64,000 nucleotides of DNA from Mesobacillus campisalis (GCF_000986785.1 NZ_LAYY01000009.1:109404-173403); one strand, 5' to 3'; positions 8,188 through 18,148 are shown, numbered from the stretch's first letter. Numbers and translations are program-made. Notes: a model not told the origin generated them from the sequence alone.

Positions 8188-9537
8188 TTAAAAACCTATG
8201 ATTCCAATCAATACAGCAGTGGCCAATAAGACAAGGCTAATTCCCCACAGCCAGAAGAGGGAGTAGCGCAGGTGCCGTCCCATTTCCAGGCCGGATAAGC
8301 CCAGAGCCAGCCAGACTGCAGGAGCCAGTGGACTGACAAAGGTACCTACGATATTTCCAATCACCATGGCATTCGCTGTCGATAGAGAATCCACCCCAAA
8401 TCCTGTCGCGATTTGTTCAACCACTGGGAATAAAGCAAAATAATAAGCATCCGTACTTAAAATAAATCAAATGGCACACCCAGAACACCAATAATTAGAT
8501 GCAAGTAGGGAGCAATCGTTCCCGGAAGGATATTCACTATATCATTGGCAATCGCCGTCAGCATCCCTGTCCCATTGAGAATACCTAAAAACAGACCAGC
8601 TGCCAGGATGATTGAAGCCATTGTCAAGGCATTTGGGGCATGTGCCCGAATCCTCTCCATCTGATCTTTAACATTTGGCTTCATGATTGGCAGCGCAATG
8701 CTGACACCAATCATGAAGCCAAACCTGCAGGCATCATTCCCGAGACCAGGACACCAATGACAGCGATTGCGATGACCGCATTGATCCATAACAATTTTGG
8801 CCGTGCCAGGCTGTTTTTCTTTTCATCTGGCTCCATGTCGCCTGCTTCCTTTTCTACTATCGCTAACTCTACTGCGGCTGCGACTTCCAAGGACCCATAC
8901 GTTCTTTCAATTCGGCGTTTTTCACGGATTCCCATGAACACAGCCAGAGCTAGCATGATGCCCAGCCCGATCAATTGAATGGGAATAAGAGGCTGCCACA
9001 ATTGAGTTACATCCATTCCAAGCACGGAAGCTGTCCGCCCCAGTGGTCCAGCCCATGGAAGCATGTTCATAATCCCCGCACTTCCTGCAATTAAGAGCAG
9101 CAGCAAGTAAGGATTCATTTTTAGGCGATTGTATAATGGCAGAAGCGCTGGAATCGTAATTAAAAAGGTTGAAGCACCCGATCCATCCAATTGGGCAACG
9201 ATGGCTATAAAAACGGTCACAATACAAACCGTAATGACATTCCCTTTTGTAAGGGCTACCATTTTATTGATCATCGGGTCGAATAGACCTGCATCCTGTA
9301 TAGTCCCAAAGAAAAGGATCGCAAAGATGAACATGATCGCTAGGGGAATGACAGAATCACCTTGCCGCAAATAAGCAGTGCAACAATCACCGTTATAATA
9401 ATAAACCCCATTAAACTCAAACTCAAGAAGGAAAGGCCAATTAACAAAACCATCAGCATCATCATTTTATGTCTTAAGTTAAATCTCACTTTGGGGGATA
9501 ATCCCGGTTTCCTCTTGTTTGGGAAAGTAATTTCCAT
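8188..9537 (-). pseudogene. Broken CitMHS-family citrate:cation symporter
   Basis: Pieces of one CitMHS transporter lie in different frames of the minus strand: 9340-9537 (N-terminus), 8711-9370 (middle), 8457 to about 8720, and 8188 to about 8460 (C-terminus). Near 9355 the reading jumps from VALLICG to SVIPLAIMFIFAILFFG, skipping about ten codons and changing frame. Near 8720 one base is missing between MMPAGL and FMIGVSIAL. Near 8457 the sequence should read DLFLSTDAYYFALFP, but a T run is one base short and creates a stop. Two lesions are single-base losses and could be assembly errors; the first is a real small deletion. The intact neighbouring 2HCT transporter might replace it. Confidence 0.8.
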
Positions 9538-9629
9538 CCTGTTTTCTCACCCGACCCTTATATACCATTTACATCATTATTAAGTTAATAGTCAATAGAA
9601 GATGAAGCACGGGGAAGGATTGCGAATCA

Positions 9630-9668
9630 AAAAAAGAAAAAGAAGCATAGGGGCGTCCCTTGCTTCTC
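9630..9668 (-). terminator. Intrinsic terminator of the lpdA-purU-sda operon
   Basis: On the minus strand GAAGCAAGGGACG / GGGGC-type hairpin closed by GAAGCA and TGCTTC (9642-9666) is followed by a T-rich tract. The arms resemble the dispersed GGGACGG repeat; a further decayed copy lies at 9604-9620. Confidence 0.7.
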
Positions 9669-9680
9669 TTCCTTCATTCT

Positions 9681-10349
9681 TCATTCCGTTTGGATTTTGC
9701 GGATTTCCTCAATTAATGGGATTTCGTTTCTTAGTAAAGGCAGCAGACTGGGTTCTACTATATTGTCGATTTCACAAACTGTAATGGCCGGTCCATTCTT
9801 TTTAAAACGCTCAAGAGCTAGCCTTGCAATATTATAACCGTGTTCGTTAAGGATGAAGGACAAATTGGCAAGGAATCCTTGCTGGTCTCTGTGGTTGATG
9901 ACCAAGGTTGGTATTTCGGCTGAAAACTTTAGCGGATAATCATCAAGTTCCTGGACCTCTACCTTTCCGCCGCCTACGGAACTTGCCAATATCTTGACCT
10001 CTTTTCTGTTTCCTTTTAGTTCAACTAAAACGGTGTTAGGGTGATAGCTGCCTAGCTTCTTCCTGGTAAACTCGTATTCGAGACCATGATGTTGTGCTAG
10101 TTGTTTGGCCGTTGGAATTCGTTCGTCATCGGTCGATAATCCTAACACACCAGCTAATAAGGCAAGGTCTGTGCCATGCCCTTCATACGTTTCTGCAAAT
10201 GATCCCATTAGAGAAAACCTGACATGCACTGGTTCTTCGGTTAATAACTGGTGGGCAATATTGCCAATCCGAACAGCACCTGCCGTGTGGGAACTGGAGG
10301 GCCCTACCATGATCGGGCCAATGATTTCAAAAGGACTTTGATATTTCAC
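9681..10349 (-). CDS. sdaAB: L-serine dehydratase, beta subunit
   Basis: The 222-residue small subunit of the iron-sulfur L-serine dehydratase, which deaminates serine to pyruvate and ammonia. The N-terminal signature GPSSSHTAGAVRIG is present at about residues 14-27, and the C-terminal 75 residues form an ACT domain. Length is normal for Bacillus SdaAB. It is the last gene of the glycine-riboswitch operon, 11 bases after sdaAA. In this operon its job is to turn serine, made from glycine by GlyA, into pyruvate. Confidence 0.93.
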   Translation of the reverse strand: MKYQSPFEIIGPIMVGPSSSHTAGAVRIGNIAHQLLTEEPVHVRFSLMGSFAETYEGHGTDLALLAGVLGLSTDDERIPTAKQLAQHHGLEYEFTRKKLGSYHPNTVLVELKGNRKEVKILASSVGGGKVEVQELDDYPLKFSAEIPTLVINHRDQQGFLANLSFILNEHGYNIARLALERFKKNGPAITVCEIDNIVEPSLLPLLRNEIPLIEEIRKIQTE

Positions 10350-10360
10350 GGATAGACCTC

Positions 10361-11239
10361 CTAGTTTCTATTAAAAACCTGTTCTCTCAGTCTTTTTCCA
10401 GTTGGGGTGCCTGCGAGCCCGCCTCTTCCGGTTTCTCTTAATGACTCTGGCATCTGCTGTCCTACTTCATGCATTACATGGATAACCTCATCAGGCGGAA
10501 TCACGCTGTTCACTCCGGCTAAAGCCATGTCCGCTGCTGCCTGGGCCGTAATTGCATGTAATCCGTTCCTAATGATGCAAGGGATTTCTACCAGTCCGGC
10601 GACAGGATCACAAACCAAACCAAGAGAGTTTTTCAAAGCTATCCCTACAGCATTTCCCACTTGTTCAGGTGTTCCGCCGGCAAGCTCAACAAGAGTGCCT
10701 GCTGCCATTGCCGTTGCGGAACCCACTTCTGCCTGGCAGCCTCCAGCCGCTCCGGAAATGGAAGCCCTATTGGCAATGACCAATCCCAGGGCCGAAGCAG
10801 TAAACATGGATCGCACGATTTCCTCCTTTGTAAACCTGCCGCTATCAAGGGCATGAACGAGCACCGCCGGCAAGATGCCAGCTGAACCTGCCGTAGGAGT
10901 GGCAACAATCCGTCCCATTGCCGCATTGACTTCCGACACAGCCAAAGCATTTGCCATAACATTTAAGGTCTCTGGCTGGATAAAAGATTTTCCGTTTTGG
11001 GCATATTGATAAATGCGGTTTCCATCCCCGCCCGTCAAACCTGTTCTTGACATGACAGGACTCTCCGTGCCTTTACGGACAGCATCCTCCATTACATCCA
11101 ATTGCTTTGCCATTTTACTAAGGATCTCGCTTTCAGAATCACCGCTCCGTTCTGCTTCCGCTGCAATCGTCAAATCAGATATTGTGGATTTTTCTTTCTC
11201 AGCAAGTTCGATCAGTTCTTTTAAACTGGTAAAAGCCAT
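10361..11239 (-). CDS. sdaAA: L-serine dehydratase, alpha subunit
   Basis: A 292-residue catalytic subunit of the [4Fe-4S] serine dehydratase. Cysteines that can bind the cluster are visible in AAGGCQAEVGSA and in CDPVAGLVEIPCIIRNG; TGLTGGDGNR and TPTAGSAGILPA are family motifs. The start is the ATG at 11239 (MAFTSLKEL) because GGGAGG sits six bases before it; an ATG six codons upstream overlaps that site. It lies 35 bases after purU and pairs with sdaAB. Confidence 0.93.
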   Translation of the reverse strand: MAFTSLKELIELAEKEKSTISDLTIAAEAERSGDSESEILSKMAKQLDVMEDAVRKGTESPVMSRTGLTGGDGNRIYQYAQNGKSFIQPETLNVMANALAVSEVNAAMGRIVATPTAGSAGILPAVLVHALDSGRFTKEEIVRSMFTASALGLVIANRASISGAAGGCQAEVGSATAMAAGTLVELAGGTPEQVGNAVGIALKNSLGLVCDPVAGLVEIPCIIRNGLHAITAQAAADMALAGVNSVIPPDEVIHVMHEVGQQMPESLRETGRGGLAGTPTGKRLREQVFNRN

Positions 11240-11274
11240 GTTAAACCTCCCATTCATTGATCAGACTTACAAAA

Positions 11275-12129
11275 TCACTTAAATACAATGGTTTTATTGC
11301 CATGAACCAATACTTTATCTTCTGCATGCAGAGAGACAGCCTCGGCGAGAACTCGTTTTTCCACATGGCGTCCGGCAATCTTTAAGCCGTCTGCAGAATA
11401 TCGATGATTGATCCGCTGGACATCCTGTTCAATGATGGGGCCCTCATCAAGATCATTGGTTACGTAATGCGCCGTTGCCCCAATCAATTTCACTCCCCTG
11501 TTAAACGCTCTTACATACGGATTTGCCCCCACAAACGCCGGCAGGAAAGAGTGGTGGATGTTAATAATTTGATTCGGGAACTTGGAAATAAAATTGGGAG
11601 AAAGGATTTGCATATATCTTGCCAGAACAATAAAGTCTACTTTCCCTTTCAATAGTTCCAAAGCTTTTTGTTCGGCCTCATCTTTCCTCTCTTTAGACAA
11701 TGGAATGTGATAGTAAGGGATTCCGTGACTCTCGGCGACTTCTCTTAGATCATCATGGTTTGAGATCACTAAAGGAATATCCACAGGAATTTCATTCGAT
11801 TTCCAGCGCCAAATCAACTCCAAAAGGCAATGGTCCGATTTTGAAACAAAGATGGCCATTCTCTTTCTTTTTTCCTGGCTGCTTAGTTGAAAATCAAGAG
11901 CATGCTCCCGTGATAATACATGCAAATCTTCTTCAAGTTTTTGAAGCTCTGTATCGACCGCTTCGAACTCAACACGCATAAAAATGATTCCGTCCTGCGG
12001 ATCGGTTGTATGCTGATCCAAATGGACAATATTCGCTTTGTGGTCTAAAAGAAGATTCGTTACAGTCGAGATCATTCCGAGCTTTTCCGGGCTGGTAATC
12101 AATAAGGTTACACGGTTCCTTTTCTGCAA
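11275..12129 (-). CDS. purU: Formyltetrahydrofolate deformylase
   Basis: A 284-residue enzyme that hydrolyses 10-formyl-THF to formate and THF. An N-terminal ACT domain (residues about 7-85) precedes a formyltransferase-type domain with the catalytic NIHHSFLPAF and the family DLDEGPIIEQD segment. Translation starts at TTG with GGAGG upstream. Between lpdA and the serine dehydratase genes it makes sense as a relief valve: heavy glycine cleavage loads folate with one-carbon units, and PurU restores free THF. Control by glycine through the shared riboswitch supports this reading, which is inference. Confidence 0.92.
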   Translation of the reverse strand: MQKRNRVTLLITSPEKLGMISTVTNLLLDHKANIVHLDQHTTDPQDGIIFMRVEFEAVDTELQKLEEDLHVLSREHALDFQLSSQEKRKRMAIFVSKSDHCLLELIWRWKSNEIPVDIPLVISNHDDLREVAESHGIPYYHIPLSKERKDEAEQKALELLKGKVDFIVLARYMQILSPNFISKFPNQIINIHHSFLPAFVGANPYVRAFNRGVKLIGATAHYVTNDLDEGPIIEQDVQRINHRYSADGLKIAGRHVEKRVLAEAVSLHAEDKVLVHGNKTIVFK

Positions 12130-12180
12130 ATTTAAGCTGCCTCCATCCTTATGGTGTCATTGAAGTTTTACGTTTAAATC

Positions 12181-13578
12181 CTATCCATGAATCTGGAAGC
12201 CGTCCACAGCCAATGATGCTTCAGCAATCGCTTCCGTTAATGACGGGTGTGGGTGGATCGTGTGGGCAATATCCATGGTTGTTGCATTAACCACCCGGGC
12301 AAGGCCTGCCTCTGTAATCATATCGGTCACATGCGGTCCTACCATATGCGCTCCTAATAGCTTATTGGATCCGTCTTCCACCACAAGTTTGACAAAACCA
12401 TCTGACTCACCGAAAACGAGAGCTTTCCCAATCGCACGGAATGAAAATTTACCCGCTTTGATTTGATAGCCTTTCTCCTTCGCTTCCTCTTCCGTTAAGC
12501 CAACACTGGCAACTTCCGGACTGCTGTAAACACATTTTGAAACAAGAGTGGGATCAAGCGGCGCAGGGCTTTTACCTGCCATATGTTCAACGGCAATCAG
12601 TCCTTCATGGGAAGCCACATGGGCCAATTGCAGTCCGCCAATCACATCACCAATTGCATAGATTCCTTGTTCATTGGTTTCACAGTATTCATTGGCCCTG
12701 ATAAACCCGCGATCCAATTCAATTGCCGTATTTTCGAGACCAATTCCTTCAACATTGGGCAGCCGTCCTACGGATACTAATAGTTTCTCGGCAGAAAATA
12801 GCACTTCTTTTCCTTTATGCTCCGCCTTGATGGAAACTCCTTCCCCTTTATCCAGCGTTTCAGGCAGTACCTTTGCACCCGTGACGATTTTGACACCCTT
12901 TTTCTTCATTAAACGCTGTACTTCTTTTGAAACGTCCTTATCCTCTGTTGGCAGAATGCGATCGGCATATTCAATTACGGTTACTTTCAATTCGAAGTCG
13001 GCAAGCATCGAAGCCCATTCGATTCCAATAACTCCCCCGCCAACAATGAGAATTGATTCTGGCAGCTTTTCCATTTTCAGTGCTTCATCGGAGGTCATGA
13101 CCGTTTGGCCATCCGCTTCCAGCCCGGGAAGTGTTCTTGGACGGGATCCTGTCGCAATTAAAATATTTTTAGCGTTAAGGATCACTTCACTCCCATTGTT
13201 CTCTTCCACTAAAACTTTTCCGGCCTGCAGAATGCTGCCTTTCCCCTCAAGCACATCAATTTTCCCTTTTTTCATTAAATGCTGAATGCCCTTGTATAAC
13301 CGATCCTGTGTTTCTTCTTTCCGGGACTGTACTATTGAGAAATCAAGGCGCACTTCAGGAGCAATAACCCCAAATTGCTCCGATTTCTTTGATTGTACAA
13401 ATACTTCGGCGCTTCTCAATAACGCTTTGCTTGGAATACAGCCCGCATGGAGACAGGTTCCACCGAGTTTTCCTTTTTCAACTACAGCCGTTTTCAACCC
13501 TAATTGAGAGGCGCGAATGGCAGCAACATATCCGCCTGGCCCGCCGCCAATAATGACAACATCATATTCTTCTACCAC
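12181..13578 (-). CDS. lpdA: Dihydrolipoyl dehydrogenase (glycine cleavage L-protein)
   Basis: A 465-residue FAD disulfide oxidoreductase. Visible are the FAD-binding GGGPGGYVAAIRA, the redox pair in GGTCLHAGCIPSK, the NAD-binding GGGVIGIEWA, the second FAD motif YAIGDV and the C-terminal catalytic HPHPSLTEAIAEA. It reoxidises dihydrolipoamide on GcvH or 2-oxo-acid dehydrogenases. The GTG start follows AAAGGAG at nine bases. It is first in an operon under a tandem glycine riboswitch, so its partner is most likely the glycine cleavage system encoded 20 kb away rather than pyruvate dehydrogenase. Confidence 0.93.
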   Translation of the reverse strand: MVEEYDVVIIGGGPGGYVAAIRASQLGLKTAVVEKGKLGGTCLHAGCIPSKALLRSAEVFVQSKKSEQFGVIAPEVRLDFSIVQSRKEETQDRLYKGIQHLMKKGKIDVLEGKGSILQAGKVLVEENNGSEVILNAKNILIATGSRPRTLPGLEADGQTVMTSDEALKMEKLPESILIVGGGVIGIEWASMLADFELKVTVIEYADRILPTEDKDVSKEVQRLMKKKGVKIVTGAKVLPETLDKGEGVSIKAEHKGKEVLFSAEKLLVSVGRLPNVEGIGLENTAIELDRGFIRANEYCETNEQGIYAIGDVIGGLQLAHVASHEGLIAVEHMAGKSPAPLDPTLVSKCVYSSPEVASVGLTEEEAKEKGYQIKAGKFSFRAIGKALVFGESDGFVKLVVEDGSNKLLGAHMVGPHVTDMITEAGLARVVNATTMDIAHTIHPHPSLTEAIAEASLAVDGFQIHG

Positions 13579-13664
13579 CTGATCCCACTCCTTTGTGTTT
13601 GTTTCAAGTTACCTTCAAAGTTCAAAGATATTTTTAGAACAACATGCTCCCTGTTTTTCCACGC

Positions 13665-13905
13665 AAAAAAGGACAGAAAAGGGTAGCCATGGCGTTCTCT
13701 CCCCTTCTCTGTCCTTTTACCTGAGAGTTTAGTTCTACCGTTTCATAGAACCTTCCCCTTTGGTGACGCATACATATGTACGTACTCTCCAGAGTCGCGT
13801 CCTGCTGTGGTTCCATCTACCTGAGAGATTGATTCCAAGGGTCTTTTTGGAACTTGCTCCTTCGGTGGCTTCTAGCTTTGCACTCTCCCACAACCATCAT
13901 CCGCA
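13665..13905 (-). promoter_or_regulatory. Tandem glycine riboswitch of the lpdA operon
   Basis: Minus strand, 5' to 3': first aptamer with GGGAGAGTGC, CCACCGAAGGAGCAA and CTCTCAGGTAGA, then a short linker, a second aptamer with TGGAGAG, GTCACCAAAGGGG and CTCTCAGG. The last bases of aptamer 2 run straight into an intrinsic terminator (GGACAGAGAAGGGG / CCCTTTTCTGTCC then TTTTTT, 13665-13718), which is the expression platform. In the Bacillus paradigm glycine binding disrupts the terminator and turns the operon on. Confidence 0.93.
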
Positions 13906-13927
13906 TATTAAATTTTTCGATATATTT

Positions 13928-13956
13928 AGAATAATCTGCAGGAAAAGGGGTGTCAA
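13928..13956 (-). promoter_or_regulatory. Promoter of the lpdA riboswitch operon
   Basis: Minus-strand TTGACA (13951-13956), 17-base spacer, TATTCT (13928-13933). The same two hexamers and spacing precede the glyA riboswitch. Confidence 0.8.
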
Positions 13957-14013
13957 CCCTTTTAACCTCATAATTCATACTTTTCTAAAAATACTGCACA
14001 GATACTTTCGACG

Positions 14014-15423
14014 TCACCATTCTCTGTCCAATTGAGTATCCCTTCCATGCCCAGTATTACTTTCCTTAATCGTTTTTTCAGATTCTTCTTGTTTAATCCG
14101 CTCTATAAGCTTGGTTTTTTCAGCTTCAAAGCCGGGTTTTCCCAGCAAAGCAAACATGTTTTTCTTATATGCTTCCACACCTGGCTGGTCAAAAGGATTC
14201 ACTCCCAATAAATGACCGCTGATACCACACGCTTTCTCGAAAAAGTAAACCATTTCTCCATACGTGTATTCATTCATTTCGTCCATTTCAATGACTAGAT
14301 TCGGAACTCCTCCATCGGTATGTGCAAGAAGTGTCCCTTGGAAGGCACTCTTATTCACTTCGTCCATGGTCTTTCCAGCCAGGAAGTTTAGACCGTCAAT
14401 ATTATCTTTATCCTCCTGAATAGCTATTTCAATACGAGGTTTCTTGATTTGCAGAATCGTTTCAAATAGATTTCTCCGGCCTTCTTGAACATACTGTCCC
14501 ATTGAATGTAAATCTGTTGAGAAATCCACCGCAGCTGGGAAAAGGCCCTTTTGATCTTTTCCTTCACTTTCCCCAAACAGCTGCTTCCACCACTCCGAAA
14601 CATAGTGTAAAGACGGTTCATAGTTAACTAGCAATTCAATGTCCTTTCCTTTATTGTAAAGAGCATTGCGAACAGCAGCATATTGATAGCACTCATTCAC
14701 TTCTAAATCAGGAGTATTGTATTTACGTGCTGCTGCAGCAGCCCCCTCCATCATTTTCCCGATATCGAGCCCTGCTACCGCTATTGGCAAAAGTCCTACT
14801 GCCGTTAGCACAGAATATCTTCCTCCCACATCATCCGGAATCACGAATGTTTCATATTGTTCTGTATCAGCTAAACTTTTCAATGCACCCTTGGAATGGT
14901 CGGTCGTTGCGAAAATCCTGGCTTTTGCTCCTTCCTTTCCATATTTTTTTTCCAAATAGTTACGGAAGATACGGAAAGCAAGGGCTGGCTCAGTTGTTGT
15001 TCCTGACTTGGAGATCACGTTAACTGAAACATCTTTTCCATCTATTAGTTCGAGTAAGTGGGATACATAAGTAGAACTAATATTATGGCCAGCATAGTAG
15101 ATCTGTGTTTTATTATCCATCTGGTTATGAAAGCTGTGGGATAAAGCTTCAATCGCTGCCCTTGCACCCAAATAAGAACCCCCAATGCCAATCATAACTA
15201 GAACCTCTGAGTGTTTGCGTATTCTCTCGGCTGCTATCTGGATTCGAGTAAATTCTTCTTTGTCATAGGCTAACGGCAAATCAACCCAACCGAGATAATC
15301 TGAACCTGGCCCTTTTCGTTCATGAAGGCAGTTATGGGCGATTTTTACAAACTCACTGAAATTCTCCACTTCTTTCCTATCCATGAATACTAACGCCTTA
15401 GAGTAATCAAATGATATAGCCAC
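14014..15423 (-). CDS. pgi: Glucose-6-phosphate isomerase
   Basis: A 469-residue phosphoglucose isomerase, slightly longer than the usual 450 because of a C-terminal polar tail (after IERIKQEE). Family motifs include [13 protein letters not shown], the phosphate-binding [14 protein letters not shown] and [19 protein letters not shown] start with GGGGAG upstream. It is the third gene after zwf and gnd on the same strand, 35 bases from gnd. In this operon it converts fructose-6-phosphate made by HxlB into glucose-6-phosphate for Zwf. A housekeeping pgi is expected elsewhere, so this may be a dedicated paralogue; that is inference. Confidence 0.92.
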   Translation of the reverse strand: MAISFDYSKALVFMDRKEVENFSEFVKIAHNCLHERKGPGSDYLGWVDLPLAYDKEEFTRIQIAAERIRKHSEVLVMIGIGGSYLGARAAIEALSHSFHNQMDNKTQIYYAGHNISSTYVSHLLELIDGKDVSVNVISKSGTTTEPALAFRIFRNYLEKKYGKEGAKARIFATTDHSKGALKSLADTEQYETFVIPDDVGGRYSVLTAVGLLPIAVAGLDIGKMMEGAAAAARKYNTPDLEVNECYQYAAVRNALYNKGKDIELLVNYEPSLHYVSEWWKQLFGESEGKDQKGLFPAAVDFSTDLHSMGQYVQEGRRNLFETILQIKKPRIEIAIQEDKDNIDGLNFLAGKTMDEVNKSAFQGTLLAHTDGGVPNLVIEMDEMNEYTYGEMVYFFEKACGISGHLLGVNPFDQPGVEAYKKNMFALLGKPGFEAEKTKLIERIKQEESEKTIKESNTGHGRDTQLDREW

Positions 15424-15458
15424 TTCTGCTCCCCTTCCAAATGATTTTTCGATACCTG

Positions 15459-16367
15459 TTACTTTACCGATTCCAGGTTTTTTTCAACCGCATGGCCGCC
15501 AAACTCGTTTCTAAGTGCAGCAACCACTTTCCCGGTAAAAGTATCACTGTCTAGAGAACGATAACGACTCAATAAGGACATAGCGATTACAGGAGTAGCT
15601 GCCTGAAGGTCCAATGCCGTTTCTACTGTCCATTTTCCTTCGCCGGAAGAATGCATTACTCCTTTTATTCCTCCCAATTTCGAATCTTTCGAAAATGCAT
15701 TCTCTGTTAATTCCATTAACCACGAACGAATCACGGAACCATTGTTCCAAACTCTTGCAACCTTTTCATAATCAAAATCGAATTCACTCTTTTCCAATAC
15801 TTCAAAGCCTTCCCCAATTGCAGCCATCATCCCATATTCTATTCCGTTGTGGATCATTTTTAGAAAGTGGCCGCTGCCTGCTTTCCCTGCATACAGATAT
15901 CCATTCTTAACGGATGTTGCTTTAAAAATCGGCTCGACCATCTTCCATGATTGTAAGTCACCGCCAATCATGTAACATGCCCCATTCCGGGCCCCTTCTG
16001 TTCCGCCGGAAGTGCCGACATCCATAAAGCTTACGCCTATTGTCTTCAATTCATTGTATCGGCGAACCGATTCTTTATAGTGCGAATTCCCCGCCTCAAT
16101 GACAATGTCACCCACGCTTAAAAATGGTGCGATTTCACTTATAATCGAGTCTACAACGGAATGAGGAACCATGATCCAAAGAAGACGCGGCTTTTCCAGC
16201 GATTGTACAAGGGCCTTTAAACTGGGGAACCCTTCACCACCGTATTGAATGAGTTCTTCAGCAGCCTTTATGTTCGGGTCAAACGCAGCAACCTGGTATT
16301 TATGGTCGATTAAGTTTTTCCCTAAATTTAGCCCCATTTTTCCAAGCCCGATTAGACCTATTTTCAT
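15459..16367 (-). CDS. gnd: 6-phosphogluconate dehydrogenase, decarboxylating (short YqeC/GndA type)
   Basis: A 302-residue enzyme of the short 6PGDH class rather than the 470-residue GntZ class. The N-terminal Rossmann motif [13 protein letters not shown], the substrate motif [20 protein letters not shown] shortened here to its key residues, and the catalytic [12 protein letters not shown] are all present. It releases the formaldehyde-derived carbon as CO2 and regenerates ribulose-5-phosphate, the acceptor for HxlA. GAGGAGG precedes the ATG; zwf ends 33 bases upstream. NAD versus NADP preference is unclear. Confidence 0.9.
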   Translation of the reverse strand: MKIGLIGLGKMGLNLGKNLIDHKYQVAAFDPNIKAAEELIQYGGEGFPSLKALVQSLEKPRLLWIMVPHSVVDSIISEIAPFLSVGDIVIEAGNSHYKESVRRYNELKTIGVSFMDVGTSGGTEGARNGACYMIGGDLQSWKMVEPIFKATSVKNGYLYAGKAGSGHFLKMIHNGIEYGMMAAIGEGFEVLEKSEFDFDYEKVARVWNNGSVIRSWLMELTENAFSKDSKLGGIKGVMHSSGEGKWTVETALDLQAATPVIAMSLLSRYRSLDSDTFTGKVVAALRNEFGGHAVEKNLESVK

Positions 16368-16400
16368 CCTTATCCTCCTCGCCAGTAACGTTCATTATTT

Positions 16401-17924
16401 TTACCACCATTTGAATCCATCTTCATCCAATAAATCATCTGATGCTTCTGGGCCCATCGAACCCGCGCAATAGGTTTGCAGCGGTACTAAATTTTCTTCA
16501 AACGCTTCTAAAATTGGCTGCACCCATTTCCAGGATAATTCCACTTCATTCCAATGGGCAAAAAAGGTCGAGTCTCCTTTCAGTGCATCATGAATTAATA
16601 ATTCGTAAGCTTCGGGAACGTTGGCCTTGTTCGCCGAAAAATTCACCAGGATTGGTTCGATTTCCCCATTTAATGGATTTTTACTATTCAATTGCAGGGA
16701 TACACCTTCATTTGGGTTAACATAAACGATTAGTAAGTTTGGTCCTGTATTTTGGAGTTCCTTGCTATATAATTCCTTTAAGGGATTTTTGAACTCTATC
16801 ACAATCTTTGTTGACTTTTCCGCCATTCTTTTCCCTGTTCTTATATAAAAAGGGACACCTTCCCAAAAGGCATTATCGACCCATAACCGGGCAGAGATAA
16901 ACGTATCGTTAGATGAGGTATCTTCCACACCCGGCTCCTTTAGGTAGCCAATTACGGCTTCAGAGTTCACTTCACCTGGTCCATACTGTCCACGAACAAC
17001 GTTTTTGGCAACCTCTTTTTTATCCATAAGACGAAGTGACTCCATTACCTTTCTTTTTTCCCCGCGTATTTCCTGTGCGCTAATCTGCTTAGGAAGGCTC
17101 ATCGCAGTCATCATCAAAAGCTGCATCATATGGTTTTGGACCATATCCCGAATCGCCCCTGCCTTATCATAATAGCCAGCACGGCCCTCTAAACCAACCG
17201 TTTCACTAGCTGTTATTTGTACATTGGCAATATATTGATTATTCCATAATGATTGCAGGACAGGATTCGCAAATGCTAATGCTTCTAAATTTTGGACCAT
17301 CGGCTTCCCAAGATAATGATCAATCCGGTAAATTTCATGTTCTTCGAAGACTCGGCTCAGTTTTTCGTTTAGTTCTTGTGCAGATTTCAAATCATGCCCA
17401 AACGGTTTTTCGATAATTAATCGCTTCCAGCCTTTCGTTGCCCCTAATCCGCTCTTTTGGATATTAAAGCTGATCACCTCAAAAAATTCTGGAGCAACAG
17501 ATAGGTAGAACATACGGTTTTCCATTATCTGAAACTCTTGTTCATTGTGTTCGACAATTTCGAGCAACTGTTTATAACCATCTGCATTGGAAATATCCAA
17601 TTGAGTGTAACGAAACTTTTTAACAAACTCTTTCTTTTTGGCTTTGTCATTTACCAGATGTCTTGAAAACGTATACAACGATTCGGTAACGCGATCCTGG
17701 TATTCTCTATCGGATAATGAACTTCTTCCAATGCCAACCACAAGGAAAGTATCGGGTAATTTTTGATTTAAAAAAAGATTATACAAGGCAGGATAGATTT
17801 TTCTTTTTGCCAAGTCTCCTGTTGCCCCAAATAATACAAATGTCATAGAATCTACCTTCAGTTTTTTGAAACTATTCCGGGATTTACTTGCCTGAATATC
17901 AGGATTCAGTATTGTTATGCTCAT
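16401..17924 (-). CDS. zwf: Glucose-6-phosphate 1-dehydrogenase
   Basis: A 507-residue G6PDH. The nucleotide-binding FGATGDLAKRKIYPALY and the catalytic RIDHYLGK are intact. The start is the ATG at 17924 (MSITILNP) with GGAGGGAAGGC before it; the open frame continues upstream through the promoter, but that part has no ribosome binding site. It leads the operon zwf-gnd-pgi and is divergent from hxlA across a region with two identical inverted operators. No 6-phosphogluconolactonase gene is present in the window. Confidence 0.93.
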   Translation of the reverse strand: MSITILNPDIQASKSRNSFKKLKVDSMTFVLFGATGDLAKRKIYPALYNLFLNQKLPDTFLVVGIGRSSLSDREYQDRVTESLYTFSRHLVNDKAKKKEFVKKFRYTQLDISNADGYKQLLEIVEHNEQEFQIMENRMFYLSVAPEFFEVISFNIQKSGLGATKGWKRLIIEKPFGHDLKSAQELNEKLSRVFEEHEIYRIDHYLGKPMVQNLEALAFANPVLQSLWNNQYIANVQITASETVGLEGRAGYYDKAGAIRDMVQNHMMQLLMMTAMSLPKQISAQEIRGEKRKVMESLRLMDKKEVAKNVVRGQYGPGEVNSEAVIGYLKEPGVEDTSSNDTFISARLWVDNAFWEGVPFYIRTGKRMAEKSTKIVIEFKNPLKELYSKELQNTGPNLLIVYVNPNEGVSLQLNSKNPLNGEIEPILVNFSANKANVPEAYELLIHDALKGDSTFFAHWNEVELSWKWVQPILEAFEENLVPLQTYCAGSMGPEASDDLLDEDGFKWW

Positions 17925-17999
17925 TGCCTTCCCTCCAATCTTATTTTCAACTAGAAATGTCTTTTTAAATGGTTCCTCTGATAAGATTCCTTTAACCAA

Positions 18000-18039
18000 A
18001 GTATAGAAGGCATATCTTTTCAATGAAAGTACGCACTTT
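18000..18039 (-). promoter_or_regulatory. zwf promoter with HxlR-type operator
   Basis: Operator AAAGTACGCACTTT at 18026-18039. On the minus strand the -10 TATACT (18000-18005) lies exactly 20 bases beyond the operator edge, and the weak -35 (TTTCAT) overlaps it. A weak -35 under the operator suggests an activator site. The site is the exact reverse complement of the one serving hxlA. Confidence 0.7.
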
Positions 18040-18108
18040 TTTTTCATATAGTGAGAAAAAATATACCGATAGAGTCCAATAGTATCTTTTTTGTCACTAT
18101 CTAATTTT

Positions 18109-18148
18109 AAAGTGCGTACTTTTTTTTCAATATTCAATTACCTACAAT
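18109..18148 (+). promoter_or_regulatory. hxlA promoter with HxlR-type operator
   Basis: Operator AAAGTGCGTACTTT at 18109-18122, then the -10 TACAAT at 18143-18148, again exactly 20 bases beyond the operator edge, with a poor T-only -35. HxlR activates hxlAB in B. subtilis through two upstream sites; this arrangement is consistent with that, but the assignment of HxlR to these sequences is inference. Confidence 0.7.

Noticed and set aside
13634..13816. Open frames across the glycine riboswitches (also at 39300 and 41192)
   Set aside because: They run through aptamer and terminator sequence and lack ribosome binding sites; the RNA structure explains the conservation.
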